A stretch of 64,000 nucleotides of DNA, taken from NCBI GenBank assembly GCA_964585685.1, contig CAZPEP010000067.1:19730-83729 (forward strand). The letters run 5' to 3'. Both the position numbers and the translations under genes were made by a program. Each line of letters opens with the position of its first letter. Position 1 is the stretch's first letter. This document shows, piece by piece, positions 9,828 through 21,394 of this stretch. This stretch comes from JALHVH01 sp964585685 (GTDB lineage: Bacteria > Acidobacteriota > Aminicenantia > Aminicenantales > Saccharicenantaceae). The notes under the pieces are model-generated. The model ran no database searches. It had not been told where the DNA came from and saw nothing but the letters and a program-made list of their open reading frames with translations.

Positions 9828-9857
9828 TTGACAAGAGCTCATCGGGGGGGATATAAG
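9828..9857 (+). promoter_or_regulatory. Promoter of MttB-family gene, probably leaderless
   Basis: TTGACA at 9828-9833, 18-base spacer, TATAAG at 9852-9857. The ATG at 9864 is only 6 bases past the -10 hexamer, so transcription should start at or next to the start codon. Confidence 0.5.
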
Positions 9858-9863
9858 GGTCCC

Positions 9864-11312
9864 ATGCCGGATCCGCGGGCCAAATACGGATATCCGCAGG
9901 GTTTTGGTTTTCCGCGCCTGACGGAGGAACAATGCCGCAGGATGCATGAAGCCGCCCTGGATCTTTTGGAACGCGTCGGCGCGCGTCTTGATCTTCAGGA
10001 GGCCGTGGCCCTGCTCAAGAGCGCGGGCGCCCGGGTAACGGACGACAATCTGGTTCACATCCCCTCGAGCCTTGTCGAAAAAGCATTGTCGGTGGCCCCC
10101 AAGCACGTCGTCTTGTACGACCGCCATGGCCACCCGGCCATGCCCGTGGAGGGGCACCGGTGTTTTTATGGGCCCGGGTCGGATTGCCTGAACATCATCG
10201 ACCATCGCGACGGCACGCGCCGCGAGCCCCGGTGGAAAGATCTCGAAGAGGGTGTGACCCTCTGCGACTCTTTATCGAATATCGATTTTGTCATGTCCAT
10301 GGTCCTGCCGCGGGACGTCGATACGGCCTTGGCCGACCGCTTTCAGATGGAGGCCATGCTGTCTTTTACGACCAAACCGATCATCTATGTTACCTATGAA
10401 TTGGCCGGTTGCCTGGACGCCGTCGAAATGGCCGAGACCGTGGCCGGAGGCGCCGAGGCCTTGAGGGAGAAACCGACGGCCGCCTGTTACATCAACGTCG
10501 TTTCAGGACTGCGTCATAACAAAGAAGCCCTGGAAAAGCTCCTGTTCCTGGCCTCAAAGAACCTCCCTCTGCTCTACATCCCCGCGTCGACGGCCGGCCT
10601 CACCAGCCCGGTCACGCCGGCGGGCTCGGTCGCCCTTGACTACGCGGGCGTCCTCGTCGGCCTGGTGCTCTCTCAATTGAAAAGGGAGGGAGCGCCGGTC
10701 ATCGTCACCGGCATGCCGGCCGGGGGGACCTTCGACATGCGGACCCTTGTGACCTCGTACTGTGAGCCCGAACGAACCATTACGCAGGCGGTGTCCCACT
10801 TTTATGGTCTCCCCATGTTCTCGATCGCCGGAGCCTCCGAATCCAAGGCCGTCGATTCCCAGGCGGCGGCGGAAGCGGCCCTGAGCCTTGTGGTCGAGTC
10901 CCTCGCGGGAGGCAACATCATTCATGACCTGGGATACCTGGAATCCGGGCTCACGTTCTCCTTCATCCAGCTGGCCCTCTGCGACGAGATCGTGAGCTGG
11001 ATCAAGGGCTATATGAAAGGATTTGAAGTGAGCGACGAATCCCTGGCCCTGGATGTCATCGCGGAGATGGGGCCCGACGGCCAGTACTTGAACACGCGAC
11101 ACACCAAGGACCATTACCGGGAGCGCTGGTACCCCGGCCTCTTCGAGCGCGCGGATCATGGGACGTGGTTGAGAAACGGAGGGAAGGATCTCTCGGAACG
11201 GGCCGCGAACAGGATCGAAAAGACCCTCGCGGAGCACAAGCCCGCCCCATTGCCGCCCGATATCAAGGACAGGCTTCAAAAGATCGTCCGGAGAGCCCGG
11301 AGGAGCCCGTAG
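9864..11312 (+). CDS. MttB-superfamily (non-pyrrolysine) methyltransferase
   Basis: About 482 residues, full family length. N-terminal PRLTEEQCRRMHEAALDLLERVG and downstream GPGSDCLNIID, SNIDFVMSM and SGLRHNKEAL are typical of the trimethylamine methyltransferase (MttB) superfamily, a TIM-barrel that moves a methyl group from a quaternary or tertiary amine to a corrinoid protein. No in-frame TAG is present, so this is a non-pyrrolysine member; characterised ones act on glycine betaine, proline betaine, carnitine or butyrobetaine. Start 9864 fits the MPDPRAKYGYPQ start; a longer frame from 9777 would begin upstream of the promoter. No corrinoid protein gene is adjacent. A second member lies at 23792. 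Confidence 0.85.
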   Translation: MPDPRAKYGYPQGFGFPRLTEEQCRRMHEAALDLLERVGARLDLQEAVALLKSAGARVTDDNLVHIPSSLVEKALSVAPKHVVLYDRHGHPAMPVEGHRCFYGPGSDCLNIIDHRDGTRREPRWKDLEEGVTLCDSLSNIDFVMSMVLPRDVDTALADRFQMEAMLSFTTKPIIYVTYELAGCLDAVEMAETVAGGAEALREKPTAACYINVVSGLRHNKEALEKLLFLASKNLPLLYIPASTAGLTSPVTPAGSVALDYAGVLVGLVLSQLKREGAPVIVTGMPAGGTFDMRTLVTSYCEPERTITQAVSHFYGLPMFSIAGASESKAVDSQAAAEAALSLVVESLAGGNIIHDLGYLESGLTFSFIQLALCDEIVSWIKGYMKGFEVSDESLALDVIAEMGPDGQYLNTRHTKDHYRERWYPGLFERADHGTWLRNGGKDLSERAANRIEKTLAEHKPAPLPPDIKDRLQKIVRRARRSP

Positions 11313-11321
11313 CTTCTATCT

Positions 11322-12602
11322 TTACCGCGGGGCCTTCTTCTTGGCGAACTTCTTCAGGATGAACAGGGCGGCCAGCAAGCCGACAAGACACAGGAACGCG
11401 ATGAACGTGAAGAAATACCTGTATCCCAAGGCTCCCGGGTAGCTGTCCAGAAAGGCCCCTCCCGCCACCGGCATGAAGATATCCGGAGTGTATCCGATCA
11501 CGGACACGACCCCGGTGACCGTTCCCGTGAGCGCGAGAGGCGTCCCGCATTCTTCGAGGAGGGCAAAATAGATCCCCCGGAGGGCGAATATGGCCAACGA
11601 GGCCAAGATCGTGTTGGCGATAAGCAGGATGACGAACTTGGGGCCCCCGGGGGCAAGAATGAACAGCCCAAAGCTGATGATCAAGATAAAGAAACACCAG
11701 GCGATGGTTTTGGAGGCACCCGCCTTGTCCGCCAGGAATCCCGCCCCCAGCGCCGAGAGCGGTTTTATCCACATTTTACCGACCCCGATGGCTCCTCCGA
11801 AAACCACGCTCATCATGAAGACGTCGGTCGCATAGGGCGTAAAATAATAGGACCCCCAGTAGCTGCTGTAGGCCGTGAGAATAACGATGGATATGAGCCA
11901 CACCGCGGGCATCTTGAGAACGACGAGGACGTCGTGAAGGCCCACTTTTTGCCGTATCTTGCGCTCGCCGGGATCGTCTCGGCCCGACCCGTCCAGAGTG
12001 AACCAGGCCATGAGCCCGATCGCGATGTTCAAGAGGGAAAAAAGAAGAATGACCCGGGAGAGAGCGTGGCTGCCGCTCCCGAGGTTGGCGAATACGGCCA
12101 AAAAGGCCATGGAACTCACGACCTCGGCGATGCCCCGGCCGCTTTCCAGGATGCCGAAGGCTCTTCCCTGTTCCGCGGGGGGAGCCCAATTTCTCGTGGC
12201 TTTGATGAGGGCCGCCCAGAAGGTCAGGGTGCAGCTGATCCCCCAAAAACCATGAACGGCGATGGAAAGTCCGTAGGAAGGGAAGGTGGCAAAATAGACG
12301 CCCGAAATTCCCGTCGCCATTAAAGAGAGCGTTATCAATATTCTGGGAGAGACCCGGTCCGCCAGCCAGCCTCCCGGAAAATAGGAGACCATGGCGGTCA
12401 GCCCGAAGGCGCTCATCAATACCCCCAGTTGAGTATTCGACACGTGCAGGGCCTTCTGAAGGGGGATGTAATAAACCTCCCTTAAGAACGGCAACAGGTA
12501 GATGAGGCCGCCGGACAGACAGAGGCAGGTCATGACGATCCAGCGCCGGAATGTGCTCATCCGTTCTTCATTATCACAAACGGGAATGCTTTTGTAACTC
12601 AT
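11322..12602 (-). CDS. MFS transporter
   Basis: About 426 residues with about 12 membrane spans. Motif A after TM2 reads GGWLADRVSPR, the major facilitator signature. The long cytoplasmic loop near the middle (about residues 210-235) separates two six-helix halves. It resembles organophosphate/YihN-like anion carriers but the substrate cannot be read. Start is uncertain: the ATG at 12602 or the one at 12560 (MSTFRRW), neither with a strong ribosome binding site. Convergent with the MttB-family gene with a 9-bp gap, so the two may be used together but are not cotranscribed. Confidence 0.82.
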   Translation of the reverse strand: MSYKSIPVCDNEERMSTFRRWIVMTCLCLSGGLIYLLPFLREVYYIPLQKALHVSNTQLGVLMSAFGLTAMVSYFPGGWLADRVSPRILITLSLMATGISGVYFATFPSYGLSIAVHGFWGISCTLTFWAALIKATRNWAPPAEQGRAFGILESGRGIAEVVSSMAFLAVFANLGSGSHALSRVILLFSLLNIAIGLMAWFTLDGSGRDDPGERKIRQKVGLHDVLVVLKMPAVWLISIVILTAYSSYWGSYYFTPYATDVFMMSVVFGGAIGVGKMWIKPLSALGAGFLADKAGASKTIAWCFFILIISFGLFILAPGGPKFVILLIANTILASLAIFALRGIYFALLEECGTPLALTGTVTGVVSVIGYTPDIFMPVAGGAFLDSYPGALGYRYFFTFIAFLCLVGLLAALFILKKFAKKKAPR

Positions 12603-12687
12603 TTTCCGAACGTTGACAACGATCCCAGGGCAAAAGCCGCGGATACGCGGCGGACATGCGGACGGCGGCTCTCCGGGCCCTCTCGTT

Positions 12688-12717
12688 TTGACTGTAGCCG
12701 GCTGTTTATGATAGATA
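12688..12717 (+). promoter_or_regulatory. Promoter of kamA operon
   Basis: TTGACT at 12688-12693, 18-base spacer, TAGATA at 12712-12717; the region is AT-rich against a GC-rich background, 23 bases before the ATG. Confidence 0.4.
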
Positions 12718-12739
12718 ATGAATTACGAAGGGAGGAAAC

Positions 12740-14053
12740 ATGATCAAGAAAGACGGAACCCTGACCGGCGGACGCGACCACCGAAAGATCCCCGTATGGA
12801 AAGATGTTGCCGCGGCCGAATGGGACGATTGGAAATGGCAGCTTAAGAACAGGATCACCTCGGTCGATCAGCTGAAGCAGGTCGTGGAGATGACGGAAAA
12901 GGAACAGCGGGAGGTGGACACGGCCCTGAAGTCCCTTCGCATGGCCATCACGCCCTACTTCGCCAGCCTCATGGATCCTTCCGACCGGAATTGTCCCATC
13001 CGCAAAAGGGCCATTCCCACGGGGAAGGAGGTCATGCTCAGCCCGGAGGACATGGTCGACCCTCTCCATGAGGATATAGAGTCGCCCGTTCACGGACTGA
13101 CGCACAGGTATCCCGACCGCGTCCTCCTCATGGTCACGGACCAGTGTTCCATGTACTGCCGTCACTGCACGAGGCGGCGGAGCGCCGGCGAGACCGACCG
13201 GGCCCTGCCGAAGAGCGATATTCTGGCAGCCATCGAGTATGTCCGGGAAACGCCCCAGGTGAGGGACGTCCTGATCTCCGGCGGCGACCCCCTGACCCTT
13301 TCGGACGGGTTCCTCGAGGATATCCTGCGAAGAGTTCGCGCGATCCCCCACGTGCAGATCCTCCGTTTAGGGACTGCGGCCCCGGTGGTCATGCCGCAGA
13401 GGATCACCCCCCGGTTGATCGCCATGCTCAGGAAATATCATCCCCTATATATCAACGTACATTTCAACCATCCCAAGGAGATCACGCCGGAAACCAAGAG
13501 GGCCTGCGAGATGCTGGCCGACGGCGGTTTCCCGCTGGGCAATCAAACGGTCCTCCTGAAAGGGATGAATGATTCTCCCATCGTCATGAAGAAGCTCGTC
13601 CATGACCTGGTCCGGATCAGGGTCCGCCCTTACTACATTTACCAATGCGACCTTTCCCAGGGCATAGGTCACTTCCGGACATCGGTGAGCAAAGGCATAG
13701 AGCTTATCGAAAATTTAAGAGGCCATACCACCGGTTTCTGCGTACCGACTTTCGTTGTGGATGCCCCGGGGGGCGGCGGCAAGACCCCTGTGATGCCCAC
13801 CTATCTGATCTCCCGGAACGATCGCCGGGTCGTCCTGCGCAATTATGAGGGAGTCGTCTGCGTCTATACGGAGCCCGAGCCGTCCGAGGGGAAGTGCTCC
13901 GACGAAGACGCCCTGCGGCGGGAATTCCCCGGCCTGGAAAACCGGGAGGGCGTGGCGACCCTGCTCCGCGGCGGCCGGATCAGCATCATCCCGGCCGGCT
14001 TGGAGCGAAAGCGCCGGAGCCAGCTCTACAAGAAAGGCAAACGCACATCATGA
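12740..14053 (+). CDS. kamA: Lysine 2,3-aminomutase
   Basis: 437 residues. A radical SAM enzyme that converts L-lysine to L-beta-lysine using [4Fe-4S], SAM and PLP. The cluster motif is CSMYCRHC (Cys136, Cys140, Cys143); the PLP lysine is Lys348 in APGGGGKTPVMP. Two acidic residues that bind the lysine side chain in the clostridial enzyme, in YQCDLS (Asp304) and VVDAPG (Asp341), are both kept, which favours lysine over glutamate as substrate. GGGAGG precedes the ATG. First gene of an operon in which each stop overlaps the next start as ATGA (M20 peptidase, then YfcC transporter). Confidence 0.93.
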   Translation: MIKKDGTLTGGRDHRKIPVWKDVAAAEWDDWKWQLKNRITSVDQLKQVVEMTEKEQREVDTALKSLRMAITPYFASLMDPSDRNCPIRKRAIPTGKEVMLSPEDMVDPLHEDIESPVHGLTHRYPDRVLLMVTDQCSMYCRHCTRRRSAGETDRALPKSDILAAIEYVRETPQVRDVLISGGDPLTLSDGFLEDILRRVRAIPHVQILRLGTAAPVVMPQRITPRLIAMLRKYHPLYINVHFNHPKEITPETKRACEMLADGGFPLGNQTVLLKGMNDSPIVMKKLVHDLVRIRVRPYYIYQCDLSQGIGHFRTSVSKGIELIENLRGHTTGFCVPTFVVDAPGGGGKTPVMPTYLISRNDRRVVLRNYEGVVCVYTEPEPSEGKCSDEDALRREFPGLENREGVATLLRGGRISIIPAGLERKRRSQLYKKGKRTS

Positions 14054-15258
14054 CCCAGACCTTGAACACCCTCCAGCCTCATTTTCCGCCCGACGGGGAT
14101 GTCCGCGACCTCCTCGTTCGGCTCATCCGGACGCCTTCCTATCCGGGTGTGCCGCGCCAGGAGGAGGCCGTCGCCCGCGAGATCGGCGGCTTTCTTCAAG
14201 CCCGCGGCATCGAGCCGCACTATCAGGAAGTCCGCGAAGGAAGGCCGAACCTTCTGGCTTCGGTCGGGGGGAAACGGCCCGGTCCGCACCTTCTCTTCTG
14301 CGGCCACATGGACACGGTCCCCCCCAACACGGGAAACGCCGAAGCTGCGCTTGCCCCTCTCGAAAAAGACGGCCGGCTCCACGGGAGGGGGACCGTCGAT
14401 ATGAAAGGCGCCCTGGCCGCCATGGCCGGGGCCCTTGTGGCCCTGAAGAACGCCGGGGAGCCCGCCTCGGGCCGGATCACCCTGGCCGCCGTGGTCGATG
14501 AAGAAATGGAAAGCCTCGGCGCCGAGAAGCTCATCCTCGAAGGGTTCAAGGCCGACGGTGCCGTCATCGGCGAACCGACCGGCAACAGGATCGCCATCGG
14601 CCACAGAGGTTTGGAGTGGCTGCAGATCGACTTCCAGGGCCGGGCCGCCCACGGCGGGACGCCGGAAGCGGGTCTCAATGCCATCTCGGCGGCGGCCCAT
14701 TTCGTCCATCTCGTGGAAACCGAACTTGTTCCGGCCCTGGCCCTAAGACGTGATCCCGTGCTCGGTCCTCCGGCCATCAACTTGGGGACCATCGCCGGGG
14801 GAGAGCAGCCGAGCACGGTTGCCGCCCATTGCCGGATCAGGCTCGATCGGCGTTGGGTGACGACGGAGACGATCGAGATGGTCTTTGAGGATCTGGAAGA
14901 CCTCCTGCGCCGGGTTTGCGAATCCCGCCCCGGTCTCAAGACCGGAATATCCCGGATGCCCGGCGGGATGGCCACCATGGTCCACGGCCCGGTGACCATT
15001 CCCCCGGAGCACGCCCTTGTCCGGGCCGCGGAAACGGGCCTCGCCGAGCTCGGCCGTCCCTCCCGGCCCCTGACCGTTTTTCCTGCCTGGACGGACGCCT
15101 CGCTCATCTCCCGGGAAGGGCACATCCCGTCCATCGTCTGGGGCCCGGGGGGGCTTGAATACGCTCATTCTCCCGAAGAAAACATCCTTCTCGCGGACGT
15201 CTATGAGGCCGTCAGGCTCTACACGCTGGCGGCTTGGCATTTCACCAAGCCCGCATGA
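14050..15258 (+). CDS. M20-family amidohydrolase (ArgE/DapE/carboxypeptidase type)
   Basis: About 402 residues, no signal peptide, so cytosolic. Metal and catalytic residues are visible: His86 and Asp88 (CGHMDTV), Asp117 (GTVDMKG), Glu151-Glu152 (DEEMES), Glu175 (GEPT); His201 in AAHGGTPE is the lid-domain residue. The family cleaves N-acyl amino acids or dipeptides. The ATG shares bases with the kamA stop and the TGA overlaps the transporter start, so all three are translationally coupled. Context suggests it releases lysine or beta-lysine from an acyl or peptide form; that is inference. Confidence 0.87.
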   Translation: MTQTLNTLQPHFPPDGDVRDLLVRLIRTPSYPGVPRQEEAVAREIGGFLQARGIEPHYQEVREGRPNLLASVGGKRPGPHLLFCGHMDTVPPNTGNAEAALAPLEKDGRLHGRGTVDMKGALAAMAGALVALKNAGEPASGRITLAAVVDEEMESLGAEKLILEGFKADGAVIGEPTGNRIAIGHRGLEWLQIDFQGRAAHGGTPEAGLNAISAAAHFVHLVETELVPALALRRDPVLGPPAINLGTIAGGEQPSTVAAHCRIRLDRRWVTTETIEMVFEDLEDLLRRVCESRPGLKTGISRMPGGMATMVHGPVTIPPEHALVRAAETGLAELGRPSRPLTVFPAWTDASLISREGHIPSIVWGPGGLEYAHSPEENILLADVYEAVRLYTLAAWHFTKPA

Positions 15259-16634
15259 AGATCAAGATCCCCCACACCTATGTCCTTCTCATCTCCCTGA
15301 CCGTGTTGGCGGCCATACTGACATGGGTCATCCCGGCCGGGCGGTATGAGCGGGCCATCGACCGGGGCCGGACGCTGATCGACCCCGCGTCCTTTCATGC
15401 CGTCCAAGCCCAACCGGCGGGAGTTTTCGAGATCCTTCTGGCGTTTCCCAAGGCCCTGGTCGAAGTCGCCGACATCATCTTTTATATCTTCATCATAGGC
15501 GGCACGTTCGGCGTTCTTAACAGAACGGGTCTCATCCAGGGCGGGATCCAGGCTTTGGTCAAAAAGATCGGCGGCCGGCAGGCCTTGATCGTCCCCGTCC
15601 TGACTCTCGTTTTCGCGGTCGGCGGGGGGACCATCGGCATCGCCGAAGAGACCCTTGTCTTTCTGCCCGCCCTCCTTCTCCTGGCCCGCTCCCTGGGCTA
15701 TGACTCGCTCACAGCCGGCGGAATAGCGCTTGTGGGCGCCAACGCGGGGTTCGCCGCGGCCTTCATGAATCCCTTCACGGTTGGAGTGGCCCAGGGGATC
15801 GTCGGACTTCCCCTGTTTTCGGGCATCGGCTTTAGGGTCATCCTATGGATGATCATGACGACGATAACCGTACTCTTTCTCTCCCGCTACGCGGCCAGGG
15901 TCAAGGCCAACCCCGGGATCAGCCTGATGCACGATTTCGACCTGAAGAGGGAGACCAAAGCTCCGGGGGACGAGGATATTCTTTTCACCCGGAGGCACGT
16001 CGCCGTGCTTGTCGTGACGGTGGCCGCCCTCATCGTCCTCGTCCTCGGCGCCATCCGCTGGAATTGGGGCCTTTTACAGCTCTCAGCCCTGTTCTTCGGC
16101 CTGGCCATTGCGGCGGGCCCGATCGGCGGGCTGTCGCTCGACGACACGGCCCGGAGCTTCATCCAGGGCGCCCAGGACATGACTTATGCCGGACTTGTCG
16201 TCGGATTGGCTCGGGGATCTCTCGTCATCCTTCGGGACGCCAATGTCATCGATACTATGACCCATGCCATGGCGGCCGTCGTCGGGCGCTGGTCGTCTTC
16301 CATCAGCGTCGTCGGCATCTACCTCATGCAGAACCTGCTCCATTTCATCGTCCCTTCAGGGAGCGGTCAGGCCGCGGTTTCCATGCCCATTCTGGCGCCC
16401 CTCGGAGACCTGGTCGGCATCACACGTCAGACCAACGTTCTGGCTTACCAGCTGGGGAACGGGCTGACCAACGTCTTCATTCCCACGCAAGGCTATTTCA
16501 TGGCCGCTTTGGGCATCCTCAAGATCCCTTGGGAGAAATGGGTTCGCTGGCTCCTGCCGCTGCTTCTCATCTGGCTGGCCGTAGGCATGGCGGCGGTGAT
16601 CATCGCCCAGGCCATTCATCTTGGGCCGTTCTAA
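15255..16634 (+). CDS. YfcC-type (DcuC/ArcD superfamily) amino-acid transporter
   Basis: About 459 residues with about 12 membrane spans. The start KIPHTYVLLISLTVLAAILTWVIPAGRY and the conserved VGGGTIGIAEET, GANAGFAAAFMNPFTVGVAQ and LLHFIVPSGSGQAAVSMPI segments match the YfcC family of the C4-dicarboxylate/basic amino-acid carrier superfamily. ATG overlaps the M20 stop (ATGA). With lysine 2,3-aminomutase in the same operon, a basic amino acid, beta-lysine or small peptide is the likely cargo (inference). Confidence 0.87.
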   Translation: MKIKIPHTYVLLISLTVLAAILTWVIPAGRYERAIDRGRTLIDPASFHAVQAQPAGVFEILLAFPKALVEVADIIFYIFIIGGTFGVLNRTGLIQGGIQALVKKIGGRQALIVPVLTLVFAVGGGTIGIAEETLVFLPALLLLARSLGYDSLTAGGIALVGANAGFAAAFMNPFTVGVAQGIVGLPLFSGIGFRVILWMIMTTITVLFLSRYAARVKANPGISLMHDFDLKRETKAPGDEDILFTRRHVAVLVVTVAALIVLVLGAIRWNWGLLQLSALFFGLAIAAGPIGGLSLDDTARSFIQGAQDMTYAGLVVGLARGSLVILRDANVIDTMTHAMAAVVGRWSSSISVVGIYLMQNLLHFIVPSGSGQAAVSMPILAPLGDLVGITRQTNVLAYQLGNGLTNVFIPTQGYFMAALGILKIPWEKWVRWLLPLLLIWLAVGMAAVIIAQAIHLGPF

Positions 16635-16765
16635 CAAAAGAGGGAAGCGGGCCGTCGGCCAAATCAAAAGGCGGAGCGCCTGCTTTTCTGGCGCCTCCCA
16701 GGCTTCAACGTCCGCAGCCAATATTTTCATTGCCGGCTCGCTGAAACTTGCGGGAGGCCCGCCGA

Positions 16766-16794
16766 TTGACCCACACCCGGACCGGTGATATCCT
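16766..16794 (+). promoter_or_regulatory. Promoter of the Ser/Thr kinase gene
   Basis: TTGACC at 16766-16771, 17-base spacer, TATCCT at 16789-16794, 26 bases before the ATG. Confidence 0.5.
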
Positions 16795-16820
16795 TCTCCC
16801 GCCAGCTAGGAGGGCGATAA

Positions 16821-19864
<3,044 letters not shown>

Positions 19865-19877
<13 letters not shown>

Positions 19878-20002
19878 TACGAAAAGTCTATGGGGTTGAC
19901 CCGATGATCTGCCCCAAGTGCGGGGGGACAATGAAGATGATCGTCTTCATCTCGGTTCACGAAGCCCGCTTTTTGGGCTCGAAAATAGGGCTTAAGCGCT
20001 AA
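19865..20002 (+). pseudogene. C-terminal fragment of IS91-type transposase
   Basis: In the frame shifted relative to the kinase, the sequence reads RAELIRKVYGVDP and then MICPKCGGTMKMIVFI, the conserved zinc-ribbon end of IS91/IS801-like (Y2) transposases, before losing similarity and stopping at 20002. No other part of the transposase is present. It is a scrap left by an old insertion, fused onto the kinase 3' end. Confidence 0.65.
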
Positions 20003-20184
20003 AATCGGACCAGTTTTCGGATGACCTCCCTGAGCAGGGGATCGTTGGTGATCGTGTGGGCTCCGGACGGGTCAAGTCCGTGAGCCCTGCCGCGTCGGTA
20101 TCGCCGATCGTGAACGGCGCGGACAATATGTTTGAGGTAAGCTTTTTCGCTTGAATTTCTCCCGTAGAGAAGATATTTTGGACT
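19999..20184 (-). pseudogene. Remnant of an unrecognised gene (C-terminal end only)
   Basis: On the minus strand this frame is open with no ATG and ends HGLDPSGAHTITNDPLLREV followed by IRKLVRF-stop. The basic, amphipathic composition looks like real protein, but the frame begins directly after a stop. It occupies most of the 344-bp gap between the kinase and the P1 peptidase. I do not recognise the family. A short minus frame starting at 20198 reads the same DNA in another phase and looks less protein-like. Confidence 0.3.
20151..20179 (+). promoter_or_regulatory. Promoter of the P1 peptidase operon
   Basis: TTGAAT at 20151-20156, 17-base spacer, TATTTT at 20174-20179, 42 bases before the ATG at 20222. 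Confidence 0.4.
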
Positions 20185-20221
20185 CTATGCGCGGTCATCC
20201 TGGGAGCTCGAGGAGGCTGTC

Positions 20222-21391
20222 ATGAACCGCCGTGATTTTCTCAGGACCACCTTGGCAGGGGCGGCCGCCCTTCCCTCGGCCCCTCCTTTTTTGTCAGGTC
20301 CCGTGCTTACGGACGACGGCCGGCGAAAAAGGCTCCGGGAGCTCGGCATCATCATCGGCGACCTGGCCCCGGGGCCCTTCAACGCCATCACGGACGTCCG
20401 GGGTGTCAGGGTCGGGCACACGACGATCATCAAGGGCCAGGGCAAGGGAGCGGCCCGGACCGGGGTCACCGTCCTCCTGCCCCACGAAGGCAATATCTAC
20501 GAGGAGCGCCTCTTCGCCTCTTCGTTCGGGCTCAACGGCTGGGGAGAAATGACCGGGCTGGCCGCGATCGAAGAGACAGGGCTTCTCGCGACTCCGATCT
20601 TCCTGACCGGAACCTACAATGTCGGCATCGTCCAGAGCGCCGCCTCCGCTTATCTCAGGAAGACGAACCCGAGGCTGGGGCTTTCCGGAGGAACCGTCCA
20701 TCCGGTCGTGGCCGAATGCTTCGATGATTTCCTGAGCGATACGCCGAGCCGCCCCATCTCCGCGAAGGACGTTCTGGCCGCCATCGGGAACGCCGCGGGA
20801 GGACCGGTTGCGGAGGGCGCGGTCGGCGGCGGGACCGGGATGACCTCATTCGGCTTCAAGGGCGGGATCGGCACGTCCTCGCGGAAGACAAAAAGCGGCG
20901 CCACCGTCGGCGTCCTGGTCATGGCCAACACCGGCGGCCGGGAGCAGCTGCGCATCGACGGCGCGCCCGTCGGCCGGGAAATACGGGGATTCGAAGAAGC
21001 CGAAAAACGGACGAAGTCCATCATCCTCATCGCCGCTACGGACGCTCCTCTCCTTTCCTATCAGCTGAAGAAGATCGCCAAGAGGGTCGCCCTGGGACTG
21101 GCCCGTGTGGGAGCCATTTCCGGGACGGGAAGCGGCGACATCATTCTGGCTTTCTCCACGGCCAATCGGATCGCGCGGATTCCGGCCGGGGCGATCCAGA
21201 ATATCCGAGCCGTCAATGATTTCCTGATCACGCCCCTCTATCAGGCGACCGTCGAGGCCACCCAGGAAGCCATTCTCAACGCCTTGACCTCCGCCGGGAC
21301 CGTCGTCGGCAAGGACGGCAACACGAGCTATGGGGTCCCTCTCGATCAGGTCGAAAGGATCATGAAAAAATACCGTAGGCTGGGGGAGTAG
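20222..21391 (+). CDS. P1-family (DmpA/BapA-like) aminopeptidase, Tat signal
   Basis: 389 residues. N-terminal MNRRDFLRTTLAGAAALPSA is a twin-arginine signal. The conserved DmpA features are present: ITDVRGVRVGHTT, GTYNVGIVQSA, EGAVGGGTGM, GGIGTSSR. P1 proteins self-cleave before a Ser that becomes the nucleophile; here that Ser is Ser266 in TKSIILIAATDAPLL, preceded by Lys instead of the usual Gly or Asn. The family removes N-terminal D-, L- or beta-amino acids from short peptides. GGAGG precedes the ATG. First gene of an operon with a second P1 protein, a permease and an MttB-like protein. Confidence 0.88.
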   Translation: MNRRDFLRTTLAGAAALPSAPPFLSGPVLTDDGRRKRLRELGIIIGDLAPGPFNAITDVRGVRVGHTTIIKGQGKGAARTGVTVLLPHEGNIYEERLFASSFGLNGWGEMTGLAAIEETGLLATPIFLTGTYNVGIVQSAASAYLRKTNPRLGLSGGTVHPVVAECFDDFLSDTPSRPISAKDVLAAIGNAAGGPVAEGAVGGGTGMTSFGFKGGIGTSSRKTKSGATVGVLVMANTGGREQLRIDGAPVGREIRGFEEAEKRTKSIILIAATDAPLLSYQLKKIAKRVALGLARVGAISGTGSGDIILAFSTANRIARIPAGAIQNIRAVNDFLITPLYQATVEATQEAILNALTSAGTVVGKDGNTSYGVPLDQVERIMKKYRRLGE

Positions 21392-21394
21392 GCC

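Noticed and set aside
12740..15258. Acetyl-beta-lysine osmolyte synthesis operon (ablA-ablB)
   Set aside because: The gene after kamA encodes an M20 hydrolase, not the AblB acetyltransferase.
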